The position numbers and the translations under genes were made by a program. From Brevundimonas subvibrioides ATCC 15264 (GTDB lineage: Bacteria > Pseudomonadota > Alphaproteobacteria > Caulobacterales > Caulobacteraceae), in contig NC_014375.1 in assembly GCF_000144605.1 (NCBI RefSeq), positions 2,108,001-2,172,000 on the forward strand: a stretch of DNA of 64,000 nt. Reading direction: 5' to 3'. Positions within the stretch are counted from its first letter, which is position 1. Each line of letters begins with the position of its first letter. Below, piece by piece: positions 14,047-22,774 of the stretch. Below the pieces are notes generated by a model. That model saw only the letters and a list, made by a program, of their open reading frames with translations, made no database searches and was not told where the DNA came from.

Positions 14047-14070
14047 TGAACTTTTCACATATAGGAAAAG
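14047..14070. promoter_or_regulatory. candidate operator ahead of the decarboxylase gene
   Basis: TGAACTTTTC (14047-14056) includes one arm of a perfect inverted repeat, CTTTTC (14051-14056) and GAAAAG (14065-14070), with an 8-base AT-rich spacer. The same ten bases occur in reverse at 21786-21795, between the ligM and metF operons. This is consistent with one regulator acting on both; the IclR-type protein encoded at 18773 is a natural candidate, which is inference. Confidence 0.45.
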
Positions 14071-14091
14071 ACAGATCAGGGAGGCGACGGC

Positions 14092-14148
14092 GTGACCTTT
14101 CGGGTCGACACCATACGCACTGACGTTCAGCCCGGCCGCGCCGGATGA
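14092..14148 (+). CDS. possible 18-residue leader peptide coupled to mdlC
   Basis: A GTG preceded by AGGGAGG at good spacing opens an 18-codon frame (MTFRVDTIRTDVQPGRAG) whose stop overlaps the mdlC ATG as ATGA. The arrangement allows translational coupling. The beginning resembles the N-terminal extension of the downstream protein (RVDTIRTD against RVDALRVG), so a small duplication or a misread start is possible. It is too short for any family call. Confidence 0.35.
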   Translation: MTFRVDTIRTDVQPGRAG

Positions 14149-15749
14149 CGGCCCGCGCCCTGCGTGTCGATGCCCTGCGCGTGGGCGACGGCCCGACCGT
14201 ACGGCACGCCGTCCACCAGTTGCTCGCCGACCTCGGCATGACCACCATCTTTGGCAATCCGGGCTCGACCGAACTGCCCATGTTCCGCGACCTGCCGCCG
14301 GAGCTGTCCTATGTCCTCGCCCTGCAGGAATCGGTGGCGGTCGGCATGGCGGACGGGTTCGCCCAGGCGACCGGCCGGGCCGCCCTGGTCAACCTTCATT
14401 CCTCGGCGGGCGTCGGCCATGCCATGGGCAATATCTACACCGCCTTCCGCAACCAGACGCCGCTGGTCGTCACCGCCGGTCAGCAGGCGCGCTCGATCCT
14501 GCCCTATGAGCCCTTCCTCTACGCCGAGCGGTCGACCGAGTTTCCGCGCCCGTTCGTGAAATGGGCCATCGAGCCCGCCCGCGCCCAGGATGTGCCCCTG
14601 GCCATCGCGCGCGCCCATCACATCGCCATGCAGGCACCCTGCGGCCCCGTCTTCGTCTCCATCCCGATCGACGACTGGGAACAGCCCTGCCCGCCGATCA
14701 CGCCAGCCCGGGTCAGCCGCAGCGTCGATGTCGATCCGGCTCTGCTGGCCGAAGCGGCGGGTCTGCTGCATGCCGCCCGCCGACCGGTCGTCGTTGCGGG
14801 CGCAGGCGTCGCGCGCGACGGGGCCCGCGAGGCGCTGGTGCATCTGGCCGAGCAGCACGGCACGCCGGTCTGGGCCGCCCCCATGGCGGCGCGCAATGTC
14901 TTTCCGGAAGACCATCCGCTGTTCGCGGGGTTCCTCGCCGCCTCGCGCGAGGCCATCGTCGACGCGCTGGACGGACACGATCTGGTTCTGGTGCTGGGGG
15001 CCCCGGTCTTCACCTTCCACGTCGAGGGGTTTGGTCCCTTCGTGCCCGAGGGCGCCGATCTGGTTCAGATCGTCGACGACCCGGCCATGGCCGCGCGCAC
15101 GCCGCTGGGTCTGGCGATCACGGGGGACGTCACCCGCGCGATCGCCCATCTGGCCCAGGTCGTGCCCGAGCGGCCGCGCGCCCTGCCCCGGGCGCGGATC
15201 GTGCCTGCCGCACCGGACGACTCACGTCTGACCGACAGCCTGCTGATGTCGCGGCTGGAAGCCCTGCGGCCGAAGGGGATCGCCGTCGTGGAGGAAGCGC
15301 CCAGCACGCGCGGACCCCTGCACGACTATTTCCGGGTTCGCGCGGACGAGGAGTTCCACACCTGCGCCAGCGGCGGCCTGGGCCACGGTCTGCCGGCCGC
15401 GCTCGGGGTCGCCATGGGGCGCCCCGACCGTCCGGTCCTGTGCCTGCTGGGCGACGGCTCGGCCATGTATGCGATCCAGGGCCTGTGGACCGCGGCGCGG
15501 CACGGGCTCGATGTCCGGTTCCTGATCGTCAACAACGGCGGCTACGTCGCGCTCGAGCATTTCGCCGGCCTGTTCGGCATGGAGGCGGTCGGCAGCCGCC
15601 TGCCCGGCCTCGACTTCTGCGCCCTCGCGCAGGGCCAGGGCGTCGCGGCCGCGCGGGTCAGCGATCCGGCGGCCCTCGACGCGGCCATTCAAGATCTCTT
15701 CCAGGGCGTGGGGCCCAGGCTTCTGGAGGTGGTGATCACGGGGGACTGA
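14145..15749 (+). CDS. mdlC: thiamine-diphosphate-dependent decarboxylase, benzoylformate decarboxylase type
   Basis: This 534-residue ThDP enzyme has the GDGS...NN cofactor motif (LGDGSAMY to IVNNGGY). The active-site set of P. putida benzoylformate decarboxylase is also present: Ser26 in GNPGSTELP, Glu47 in LQESVAVG, His70 in NLHSSAG and His281 in TFHVEGFG. It should decarboxylate an aryl-2-keto acid to the aldehyde. In this locus a methoxylated or hydroxylated arylglyoxylate such as vanilloylformate is a likely substrate, giving vanillin for the aldehyde dehydrogenase at 24549. About 15 residues precede the usual TVRHAV start, so a later start is possible. The TonB receptor gene follows 74 bp downstream. 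Confidence 0.85.
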   Translation: MTARALRVDALRVGDGPTVRHAVHQLLADLGMTTIFGNPGSTELPMFRDLPPELSYVLALQESVAVGMADGFAQATGRAALVNLHSSAGVGHAMGNIYTAFRNQTPLVVTAGQQARSILPYEPFLYAERSTEFPRPFVKWAIEPARAQDVPLAIARAHHIAMQAPCGPVFVSIPIDDWEQPCPPITPARVSRSVDVDPALLAEAAGLLHAARRPVVVAGAGVARDGAREALVHLAEQHGTPVWAAPMAARNVFPEDHPLFAGFLAASREAIVDALDGHDLVLVLGAPVFTFHVEGFGPFVPEGADLVQIVDDPAMAARTPLGLAITGDVTRAIAHLAQVVPERPRALPRARIVPAAPDDSRLTDSLLMSRLEALRPKGIAVVEEAPSTRGPLHDYFRVRADEEFHTCASGGLGHGLPAALGVAMGRPDRPVLCLLGDGSAMYAIQGLWTAARHGLDVRFLIVNNGGYVALEHFAGLFGMEAVGSRLPGLDFCALAQGQGVAAARVSDPAALDAAIQDLFQGVGPRLLEVVITGD

Positions 15750-15823
15750 CGACGCCGGCCGCCGTGGGCCGGGACACGACCAAAATCAAAGCACGACAAA
15801 AAAACACCAGGGAGGATCCACAC

Positions 15824-18250
15824 ATGAGAATCGTCATCGGAACCGTCGCGGCGCTGCTCGCCTCGACCAGCGTGCATGCCCAGACCGCGCCACCCCAGAC
15901 GACCCAGGCGGACTCATCGTCTGTCGACGACATCATCGTCACGGCCTCGCGCCGCGAACAGTCGGTCCAGGACGTGTCCATCGCCGTCACGGCGCTGAGC
16001 GAGGAACGTCTGGGCGACGCCCAGGTCAACAACCTGCAGGACCTGCAGACGATCGTGCCGTCCGTGAACTTCGGCAACGACTTCAACCAGGCCAAGATCT
16101 TCATCCGCGGCGTGGGGGCCAACACCTCCACGACCGGCAGTTCGACCGGCGTGGCGCTGCACGTCGACGGGGCCTATGTGGCCCGCGCCGAGGCGCAGCT
16201 GACGTCGCTGTTTGATATCGCGCGCGTCGAGGTCCTGCGGGGTCCGCAGGGCACCCTGTACGGCCGGAACGCCGTCGGCGGCTCGATCAACGTCATCAGC
16301 GCCAAGCCGACGGATGTCATGGAAGGCTACGGCCGCCTGACCTTCGGCAATTACAACGCCCTGGTCAGCGAGGTCGCCGTCGGCGGCCCGATCACCGACG
16401 GCATCCAGTTCCGCGTCGCCGGCAAGACCGAACAGCGCGACGGCTTCGGATCCAATCCGGTGACGGGCGCCGACGTCGACGACCTGAACCGCCGCATGGT
16501 CCGCGCACAGCTGAACTTCGACTTCACCCCGGATGTCAGCCTGCTGCTGTCGGGCGAATACTTCCGTCAGGACGACAGCTCGGGGGCCGTGCACTACCTG
16601 CGCGCCAGCTTCCCGGGCGTGACCCGCCTCGCCCCCCTGGGCGTCGGCGGATACGCGACCGACCCGCGCGATCTGGCCAGCGAGGATCAGCCGGGCACGA
16701 GCACGGACTCCTACGCCTTCACCGCGACCCTCAAGGCCAACATCAGCGACACGCTTTCGCTGACGAACATCGCCAACTTCCGCAGCTTCGAATCCGCGCT
16801 TTTCCAGGACCTCGACCTGTCGGCGGTGCAGAACGAGCCCTCGCTCAACGGCTTGGCCAGCACGATCCAGGAACGCCGGATCGACAGCGACCAGTACTCC
16901 AACGAGCTGCAGCTGAACTATGACACCGACCATGTGAACGCGGTGCTCGGGGCCTATTACTTCAACGAGCAGCAGAACCCGATCGACAGCGTCGGCTTCA
17001 AGCGGCGCTCGGGCAACGCCCAGTCTCCCGCCATCCTGGCGCGCGACAACATCCCTCTGGATCTGGCCTACAACCTTTGCGGCTACGGTCCCGGCTCCAC
17101 GACGGGCGGATCGGCGATCATCACGCCCAAGCGGGTCTGCACCCGCTCCAACCTCGAGACGACCGCCTATGCCATCTTCGGCCAGGCCAACTTCGATCTG
17201 GGCATGATCTCGCCCGGCCTGGAAGGCCTCAGCGTCAAGCTGGGCGGCCGCTACAGCCACGAGGAGGTGATGTCGGAAAACCCCGGCATCGTGATCCGCT
17301 ACAACCCGACGGCCCCGAACCAGCATCTGCCGACGCTGAACCCGACGGCCGCCGGAACCCACACCGAGCGGACCTTCGAGGACTTCACGCCGGAAGTCGG
17401 CGTCCAGTGGGAGGTCAATCCCGACCTGCTGCTCTACTATACCTACTCGGAAGGCTTCAAAGCCGGGTCGGGCGAGAACGCGTCGGGCTCCACCACCATC
17501 GTGGATCCGGAAACGATCTCGAACCACGAGGTCGGCGTGAAGGCGACCCTGCTGGATCAGCGCCTGACCGTGAACGCGGCGGCCTATTCGTACGAGCTGG
17601 AAGGCCTGCAGCTGAACAAGACGATCTCGGGCGGCCCGACGGGCTACACGACGATCTTCCAGAACGCGGCCAAGACCTCGGCCAACGGCGTGGAACTCGA
17701 GTTCTTCGCGCGACCGACCGATGTGTTCCGGTTCTCGGGCGGCCTGTCCTACACGGACGCGACGTTCGACGACTATCTGACCATCGATCCGCTGGCTCCG
17801 CAGAACGTCTCCGGTGGCACGCCCTACAACGCCACCACCAACCCCGATCCGACCGCCTTCGGCGCGCCGGGCGGCGGCAACCTGCAGCTGGCGGGCAACA
17901 AGGTCCGCAACACGCCGGACCTGGCCTGGAGCCTGCACGGCGAACTGGACCTGCCGTTCGCCATGCCGATGGACGGGTCGCTGATGCTGCAGGGCGATGC
18001 CTCGCACAAGAGCCAGGTTTTCTTCTCGGAATTCGAGCGGGATATCGAGAGCTCGGACGCCTACACCGTGTTCGACGCCTCTCTGGTCTATGAGAGCGGC
18101 GACGGGGCGATCCGCGGCCAGCTCTGGGTCAAGAACATCGGCGACGAGGAGATCCGCTCCTCGACCTTTGCCCTGGCAACGGGTCGCCTGATCGGCGTCA
18201 CCTACCTGCCCCCGCGCACCTATGGCGTCAGCCTCGGCTATCGGTTCTGA
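15824..18250 (+). CDS. TonB-dependent outer-membrane receptor
   Basis: The 808-residue protein has a signal peptide with probable cleavage after SVHA (residue 19), then a TonB box DDIIVTA at 35-41, a plug domain to about residue 160 (VLRGPQGTLYGRNAVGG) and a 22-strand-type barrel ending in the aromatic terminus LGYRF. It would import a substrate across the outer membrane using TonB energy. Receptors of this class take up lignin-derived aromatics in sphingomonads, and the position between the decarboxylase and the regulator fits that. A GGAGG Shine-Dalgarno lies 8 bases before the ATG, and a strong terminator follows at 18257. Confidence 0.92.
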   Translation: MRIVIGTVAALLASTSVHAQTAPPQTTQADSSSVDDIIVTASRREQSVQDVSIAVTALSEERLGDAQVNNLQDLQTIVPSVNFGNDFNQAKIFIRGVGANTSTTGSSTGVALHVDGAYVARAEAQLTSLFDIARVEVLRGPQGTLYGRNAVGGSINVISAKPTDVMEGYGRLTFGNYNALVSEVAVGGPITDGIQFRVAGKTEQRDGFGSNPVTGADVDDLNRRMVRAQLNFDFTPDVSLLLSGEYFRQDDSSGAVHYLRASFPGVTRLAPLGVGGYATDPRDLASEDQPGTSTDSYAFTATLKANISDTLSLTNIANFRSFESALFQDLDLSAVQNEPSLNGLASTIQERRIDSDQYSNELQLNYDTDHVNAVLGAYYFNEQQNPIDSVGFKRRSGNAQSPAILARDNIPLDLAYNLCGYGPGSTTGGSAIITPKRVCTRSNLETTAYAIFGQANFDLGMISPGLEGLSVKLGGRYSHEEVMSENPGIVIRYNPTAPNQHLPTLNPTAAGTHTERTFEDFTPEVGVQWEVNPDLLLYYTYSEGFKAGSGENASGSTTIVDPETISNHEVGVKATLLDQRLTVNAAAYSYELEGLQLNKTISGGPTGYTTIFQNAAKTSANGVELEFFARPTDVFRFSGGLSYTDATFDDYLTIDPLAPQNVSGGTPYNATTNPDPTAFGAPGGGNLQLAGNKVRNTPDLAWSLHGELDLPFAMPMDGSLMLQGDASHKSQVFFSEFERDIESSDAYTVFDASLVYESGDGAIRGQLWVKNIGDEEIRSSTFALATGRLIGVTYLPPRTYGVSLGYRF

Positions 18251-18256
18251 TGACCC

Positions 18257-18284
18257 GGCCCGGAGCGGACACCCGCTCCGGGCC
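18257..18284 (+). terminator. rho-independent terminator after the TonB receptor gene
   Basis: A perfect 12-bp GC-rich stem (GGCCCGGAGCGG at 18257-18268 with its complement at 18273-18284) has a 4-base loop and is followed by ATCTCTTTT. It starts 7 bases after the receptor stop and ends 20 bases before the next gene. Confidence 0.8.
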
Positions 18285-18304
18285 ATCTCTTTTCGAGGAC
18301 GGTC

Positions 18305-18709
18305 ATGACCGACAACGAGCGGCTGGGGATCGAATGGGCCTGCGCCCGCCTGATCAACCTGTATGCGACCCTGAACGACCAGGCGCGCTGGGACGAGGTC
18401 GTGGCCCTGTATGCGCCCGACGGTCTGATGACCCGACCGACCGCGCCCGACGCGGCCATCGTCGGTCATGCCGACCTGCTGGCGGCCTTTACCTCCCGCC
18501 CGCCGCGCACGACCCAGCACGTCTGCGCCAACATCGTGGTCAGCGTGGAGAGCGTGGATACGGCCTCGGCCACCAGCGCCATCCTGCTGTTCACCGCCCC
18601 CGATCAGCCCCCGCTGGTCGGCACCTATCGCGATCGCTTCGTGCGGATCGACGGCCGCTGGCTGTTCTCCGAACGTCGCGGCGCGCTGACCTTCTCAACC
18701 GCCGCCTAG
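18305..18709 (+). CDS. SnoaL-like / NTF2-fold protein
   Basis: This 134-residue protein has the length and pattern of the SnoaL-like NTF2 fold: an N-terminal helix (LGIEWACARLINLYATL), the motif ARWDEVVALYAPDGL and a C-terminal RIDGRWLFSERRG. Members act as small isomerases, dehydratases or ring-hydroxylating beta-subunit-like partners. It stands between a terminator and the iclR gene on the same strand. A role as an isomerase or dehydratase in aromatic breakdown is possible but cannot be read from the sequence. Confidence 0.75.
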   Translation: MTDNERLGIEWACARLINLYATLNDQARWDEVVALYAPDGLMTRPTAPDAAIVGHADLLAAFTSRPPRTTQHVCANIVVSVESVDTASATSAILLFTAPDQPPLVGTYRDRFVRIDGRWLFSERRGALTFSTAA

Positions 18710-18772
18710 TCCCGACGACAGGCAAAACCTCTTGTCAGCCCGACAGCGACCGATCATTGGGGCCAGGACGCC

Positions 18773-19570
18773 ATGACTGACACAGCCCCCGCCTCGACCG
18801 TAAAGTCCGCCATGCGGACGCTCGACATCCTTGAGCTGCTCGTCGCCCAGGGGCGTCCGCTGGCGGCGCACGAGATTTCCACGGCCCTGGCCATACCGGT
18901 CAGCAGCCTGTCCTACCTCCTCAACACCCTCGCCGATCGCGGCTATGTCGCGCGGGACGGTCGGCGCTATGGGCCGGGCCAGGGGTTGTCGCGGCTGCAG
19001 CCCCGCCACGAGGCCGACACCCTGACCCAGCGCGCCGCCAAGGTCGTCCAGTCGCTGCGGCTGAGACTGAACGAGACGGTCGGCTTCTTCGTGCCGAGAG
19101 GTCATGAGGTCGAGGCCGCGGTCAGCGAGATCGGCACCCACGCCCTGCGCTATACGCTCGACGTGGGCCAGCGGGCCCCCATGCACGCCTTCGCCGCCGG
19201 CAAGGCCATTCTGGCCACCTACGACGAGGCGGAGTTCGAGGCCTATCTGGCGCAGTCGATCCGGAAATCGATGACGCCGCAGACCCTGATCGACGAGGCC
19301 GATCTCAGGGCCGAAATCGCCGAGGTCCGCCGGACAGGCCTGGGGCGGACGCGCGAGGAATACACGCCGGGCATCCATGCCATCGGCAAGGTGGTCATGG
19401 CCGGGGATCGGGCCGTGGGAGCCGTCAGCGTCGCCATTCCGCTGGCCAGACTGACACCGGACCTCGAGGCTTTCACGATCGACCTGCTGCGCCGGGCAGT
19501 CGACCTGCTGGAGCATCCGGCGGACGAAGGTCTGGGATCGGACGCCGGCGAAGCGGCGTCGGCGGCCTGA
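18773..19570 (+). CDS. IclR-family transcriptional regulator
   Basis: This 265-residue protein has an N-terminal winged helix (about 10-70, including ALAIPVSSLSYLLNTLADRGYV) and a C-terminal IclR effector domain (about 85-250, with the glyoxylate-pocket-like segment GRTREEYTPGIHAIGKVVMAG). IclR proteins such as PcaR and PobR often regulate aromatic catabolism. Convergent with the ligM gene and 2.3 kb from the divergent ligM/metF promoters, it is the best candidate regulator of O-demethylation in this window. It carries one domain of each kind, unlike the double-HTH LysR. Confidence 0.88.
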   Translation: MTDTAPASTVKSAMRTLDILELLVAQGRPLAAHEISTALAIPVSSLSYLLNTLADRGYVARDGRRYGPGQGLSRLQPRHEADTLTQRAAKVVQSLRLRLNETVGFFVPRGHEVEAAVSEIGTHALRYTLDVGQRAPMHAFAAGKAILATYDEAEFEAYLAQSIRKSMTPQTLIDEADLRAEIAEVRRTGLGRTREEYTPGIHAIGKVVMAGDRAVGAVSVAIPLARLTPDLEAFTIDLLRRAVDLLEHPADEGLGSDAGEAASAA

Positions 19571-19595
19571 ACCGCCGACGCCCCTGATCGATCAG
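19555..19595. terminator. bidirectional terminator between iclR and ligM
   Basis: A perfect 11-bp stem (GGCGTCGGCGG at 19555-19565, complement at 19572-19582, 6-base loop) overlaps the iclR stop. Directly after it comes the 14-bp palindrome CCTGATCGATCAGG, which overlaps the ligM stop. The two genes converge, so the structure can serve both strands. There is no long T-tract. Confidence 0.6.
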
Positions 19596-20992
19596 GCGAA
19601 CTGACGCGTGCGCCAGCTGTCGGCATAGGCGTCGCGCGCCACTTCCGAATACGGCGCGGGGCTGACCGTCGCGCGGATCTCGGTCTGGACGTGACGTTCG
19701 ACGGTGGGCTTGCGCGACCCTCCATTCTCCTCGCCCCACAGCAGGGTGACCTGCGTGCCGGGCTTGGCGTGTTCCTCGTCCAGCATGGCCAGCGTCAGGC
19801 CGCGGCCCTCGTTGGCGCTGTAGCCGACCCAGGTCGACAGGCCGACGTCCTTGCCACCGGCACCCAGCACCCGGTCGAACTGGTGCATGGTGTAGACCGC
19901 CGAGGGGAACTCGAAGAATTTGGCGCGGTCGCCCTTCTGGAACTGCGAGCTCATCACCCGGATGACGTCCTCGCTCTCGAGCGCCAGGGTCACCTTCTTG
20001 CGGTGCGGCCCGGCCTGTTTCTTCTCGAGCGCTTCCTTGCCGATGAAATCGTGGTCGAACTTGACGAAGGGGCCGTACCCCAGGTCCCACGGCGTCAGGT
20101 AGTAGTCCTCGATGTTGTCCGAGTAGAAGCTGCCGCCCAGCGATGCCTTGCCCTCATAGCTCGTGGCGGGCAGCCATTCGCGATAGGGGCGCATCTCCTC
20201 GCCGGTATAGACGGCCGGCAGCGGCGACGGGATCCAGCCCGACTCCAGGGTGTTGGACGAATAGGTCCGGCCCCCGACCAGCTTCAGGCCGAAGTCGGCA
20301 CCGGCCTCGACCAGCGCCGCATGGACTTCGTCCTTCTCTTCCCACGGACCGAACAGCTCGAAGCCGGGCTGGCCGGCCATGCCGTGACGCAGGGCCCGCA
20401 CGGTGCGGCCGCCGATGGTCAGACGGGTCATGTGGAAGAACTTCAGGTCCGGCGGGGTCTCGCCCAGCGCCTTCTCCATCAGCTTCATCGCGTTCGGACC
20501 CTGGATCTGGTACCGGTACGACTTGCGGTTCTGGGGGTCGGGACGGACGGCGGTGCGCTCGTCACGGGCGACGCGCACGTCCCAGCCGCCGGTCGCGGCG
20601 TGGAACTCCACCCATTCGATGGTCGGGGCACGGCCCACCATGTTGAAGGTGTTTTCGGCCAGATAGAACAGGATCACGTCGCCGATGACGTGGCCCGAAT
20701 GGCTGACCGGCACGAACTGCTTGGCGCGGTCGACCTGGAAGCCCTTGAAGCTGTTGATGCCCAGGCTGCTGAGCATGGCGAGGGCGTCGGGGCCTTCCAC
20801 CAGCAGGTCCACCATGTGGTAGCTCTGGTTGAACAGCACGCAGGTCTGTTGCCAGGCGATCTGCTCGTCGCGCCAGTTGCTGAACTCGCCCGGAACGCCC
20901 GGATAGGCATTGGGCCCGGCCTGCTGGTTGCGCAGGAAGTCGGGGATGTTGTCGACGCCGTTCAGGACGTCCTGCAGGCTCTTGGCAGTCAT
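19592..20992 (-). CDS. ligM: tetrahydrofolate-dependent aryl O-demethylase (vanillate/3-O-methylgallate type)
   Basis: This 466-residue protein has the fold of the glycine-cleavage T protein and closely follows SYK-6 LigM (about 471 residues). It moves the methoxy methyl of vanillate or 3-O-methylgallate to THF, giving protocatechuate or gallate and 5-methyl-THF. Residues described for LigM (Tyr31, His60, Arg122 and the catalytic Tyr247) line up with Tyr30 (NAYPGV), His59 (SYHMVD), Arg121 (VGRAPT) and Tyr244 (GRTYSS) with small shifts. The syringate-type enzyme DesA is the alternative. The gene follows an alpha/beta hydrolase in the same direction, so the promoter is at 21761-21867, shared with metF. 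Confidence 0.9.
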   Translation of the reverse strand: MTAKSLQDVLNGVDNIPDFLRNQQAGPNAYPGVPGEFSNWRDEQIAWQQTCVLFNQSYHMVDLLVEGPDALAMLSSLGINSFKGFQVDRAKQFVPVSHSGHVIGDVILFYLAENTFNMVGRAPTIEWVEFHAATGGWDVRVARDERTAVRPDPQNRKSYRYQIQGPNAMKLMEKALGETPPDLKFFHMTRLTIGGRTVRALRHGMAGQPGFELFGPWEEKDEVHAALVEAGADFGLKLVGGRTYSSNTLESGWIPSPLPAVYTGEEMRPYREWLPATSYEGKASLGGSFYSDNIEDYYLTPWDLGYGPFVKFDHDFIGKEALEKKQAGPHRKKVTLALESEDVIRVMSSQFQKGDRAKFFEFPSAVYTMHQFDRVLGAGGKDVGLSTWVGYSANEGRGLTLAMLDEEHAKPGTQVTLLWGEENGGSRKPTVERHVQTEIRATVSPAPYSEVARDAYADSWRTRQFA

Positions 20993-21016
20993 GGGGTTTC
21001 CTCTCTCGTTTCTTGT

Positions 21017-21760
21017 TCAGGCGGCTTGATGCTCGGCCTTTGAGGCCGGGACGGGGTTGGACGCCAGCCAGCGGCGGACGGCGTCGACAAAGGCTTCGGG
21101 CGCTTCGGCCGGCAGCATGTGGCCGCTGCCGGCGATGACTCTGAGTTCGGCGCCGGGGATGGCGTCGGCGATGTCGCGATGCTGGGCGGGCGAGCTCCAC
21201 CCGTCTTCGGACCCGACCAGCACCAGGGTGGGACAGGCGATGGAGCCGAGCAGATCCTCGACCGGGGGCCGGGCCAGCAGGGCCGTGATCTGGGCAGCAA
21301 AGACATCCACACCCGCCTGAACGCACATGGCGCGAAGCGGATCGATCAGGGCGTGGTCGTCCCGGCGCGCCGGGGCCACCATCGGCGGCAGCCAGCGATC
21401 CACCAGAGCCTTGGCCCCTTCGGCCCGACCAAGGTCCAGCAGGGCATGACGGGCCGCGGCCTCGCCGTCGCGTGGCTGATGGACGCCGGTGCTGACGAGG
21501 GCCAGGCGCTCGACGCGTTCGGGGGCCTGGCGCACGATCTCCAGCGCGACCCGCGCCCCCATCGAATGGCCCAGCAGCGAGATGCGTGCGGGAGCCGTCT
21601 CAAGGGCGATGGCGGCCATGTCTTCCAGTGAGTCTGCCAGTCCATATCCCATGGGCGCGATCACCGGATGGGTCAGGTCCAGAGCGGCGGACGGCCAGAT
21701 CCGGGCGTCGCACAACAGTCCGGGCAGCAGCAGAAGCGGCGCAGCGCGCGATCCCGACAT
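21017..21760 (-). CDS. alpha/beta hydrolase
   Basis: This 247-residue esterase-type protein has the nucleophile elbow LGHSMGA (Ser near 77), an Asp in VGSEDGW and a His in AGSGHML, which makes a complete triad. It opens with LLLLPGLLCDARIW, a family feature of small cytoplasmic hydrolases. It is 24 bp upstream of ligM on the same strand and divergent from metF, so it is probably co-expressed with the demethylase. Hydrolysis of aromatic esters (for example feruloyl or methyl esters) to free acids would fit the locus, but the substrate is not visible. Confidence 0.78.
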   Translation of the reverse strand: MSGSRAAPLLLLPGLLCDARIWPSAALDLTHPVIAPMGYGLADSLEDMAAIALETAPARISLLGHSMGARVALEIVRQAPERVERLALVSTGVHQPRDGEAAARHALLDLGRAEGAKALVDRWLPPMVAPARRDDHALIDPLRAMCVQAGVDVFAAQITALLARPPVEDLLGSIACPTLVLVGSEDGWSSPAQHRDIADAIPGAELRVIAGSGHMLPAEAPEAFVDAVRRWLASNPVPASKAEHQAA

Positions 21761-21785
21761 GGCCCCTCCTTCTCTTCACATCCCC

Positions 21786-21795
21786 GAAAAGTTCA
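21786..21795. promoter_or_regulatory. shared 10-bp motif in the divergent ligM/metF control region
   Basis: GAAAAGTTCA is the exact reverse complement of the ten bases at 14047-14056 before mdlC. It lies in the 107-bp gap between the divergent hydrolase-ligM and metF-purU-folD-aldehyde dehydrogenase-MFS operons, in an unusually AT-rich patch (21783-21812). A common operator is the simplest explanation. Confidence 0.45.
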
Positions 21796-21867
21796 TCTAT
21801 ACGAATAAATGAGGCGTCGCTAGAGGTCAGACGAACTGACCCGGGACAACGCTCGAGGGACGCATCC

Positions 21868-22749
21868 ATGGACATGCTCAAGGACGCCGACGCGCCGACC
21901 GCTAGCGCCACCGGCCGCATGCTGCGCCACTTTTCGCTTGAGATGACGGCCAAGGACGTCCCTTCGCTGGAAGAGGCCGCGCGGTTCATTCCGCAAGGGA
22001 CGCGCATTGCCATCGCCTTCCTGCCCGGCGAAACCTTCGAGGCCCGCCTGCATGCGGCCGTCCGCGTCCGGGCCCTCGGGTTCGACCCCGCCCCCCATAT
22101 CTCCGCGCGACGGATCGCGTCCGAAACCGAGCTCCGGACCTTCCTCGAGCGTCTGGCCGCCGACGCCGGGATCAAGCGTCTGTTCGTCGTCGCGGGCGAC
22201 CCGCCGGTGCCCGAAGGTCCGTATGAAGACGCCCTGTCGCTGATCAGATCCGGCATGCTGGCCGGGTTGAACCTCGAGAGCGTCGGCGTGTCCGGCTATC
22301 CGGAAGGCCACCCCGACATCGACGGCGACAAGCTGTGGCGGGCCATGTTCGACAAGCGCGACGCCCTGGGCGAGCTCGGCATCTCCATGACGATCCTGAC
22401 CCAGTTCGGGTTCGATCCCGACCCGATCGTCGACTGGATCGCACAGGTCCGGGCTCACGGTATCGACGCCCTGATCCGCATCGGCGTGCCGGGCCCGGCG
22501 GGGATCAAGACCCTGATGCGGTTCGCGGCGCGCTGCGGGGTCGGGACCTCGGCCAAGGTGATGAGTCGCTATGGCCTGTCGATCACCCAGCTGATCGGCT
22601 CGGCCGGCCCCGACCGGTTGATCGGCGACCTCGCCGCCCGCATCGACCCGGTCCGGCACGGCGATCTGAGCCTGCATTTCTATCCGTTCGGCGGCATCGC
22701 CAAGACCGCCGAATGGGTCAGCGACTACGCCGCCAAACACGGCAACTGA
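21868..22749 (+). CDS. metF: methylenetetrahydrofolate reductase
   Basis: The 293-residue FAD-dependent TIM-barrel enzyme interconverts 5-methyl- and 5,10-methylene-THF. Family features include LEMTAKD (Glu of the catalytic loop), VVAGDPP and HFYPFGG. In a demethylation locus it would run in the oxidative direction, removing 5-methyl-THF made by LigM; SYK-6 has a metF directly after ligM. The ATG at 21868 has GAGGGA 8 bases upstream; a second ATG two codons later is possible. It starts a plus-strand operon running through to the MFS gene. Confidence 0.88.
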   Translation: MDMLKDADAPTASATGRMLRHFSLEMTAKDVPSLEEAARFIPQGTRIAIAFLPGETFEARLHAAVRVRALGFDPAPHISARRIASETELRTFLERLAADAGIKRLFVVAGDPPVPEGPYEDALSLIRSGMLAGLNLESVGVSGYPEGHPDIDGDKLWRAMFDKRDALGELGISMTILTQFGFDPDPIVDWIAQVRAHGIDALIRIGVPGPAGIKTLMRFAARCGVGTSAKVMSRYGLSITQLIGSAGPDRLIGDLAARIDPVRHGDLSLHFYPFGGIAKTAEWVSDYAAKHGN

Positions 22750-22774
22750 TTTTCGTCTGAGGAGGCTGAAAAGC

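Noticed and set aside
15914-18520. 868-codon open frame on the minus strand
   Set aside because: It is the exact antisense of the TonB receptor gene; its translation is a low-complexity Arg/Gly/Val-rich mix with no motif, as expected in GC-rich DNA.
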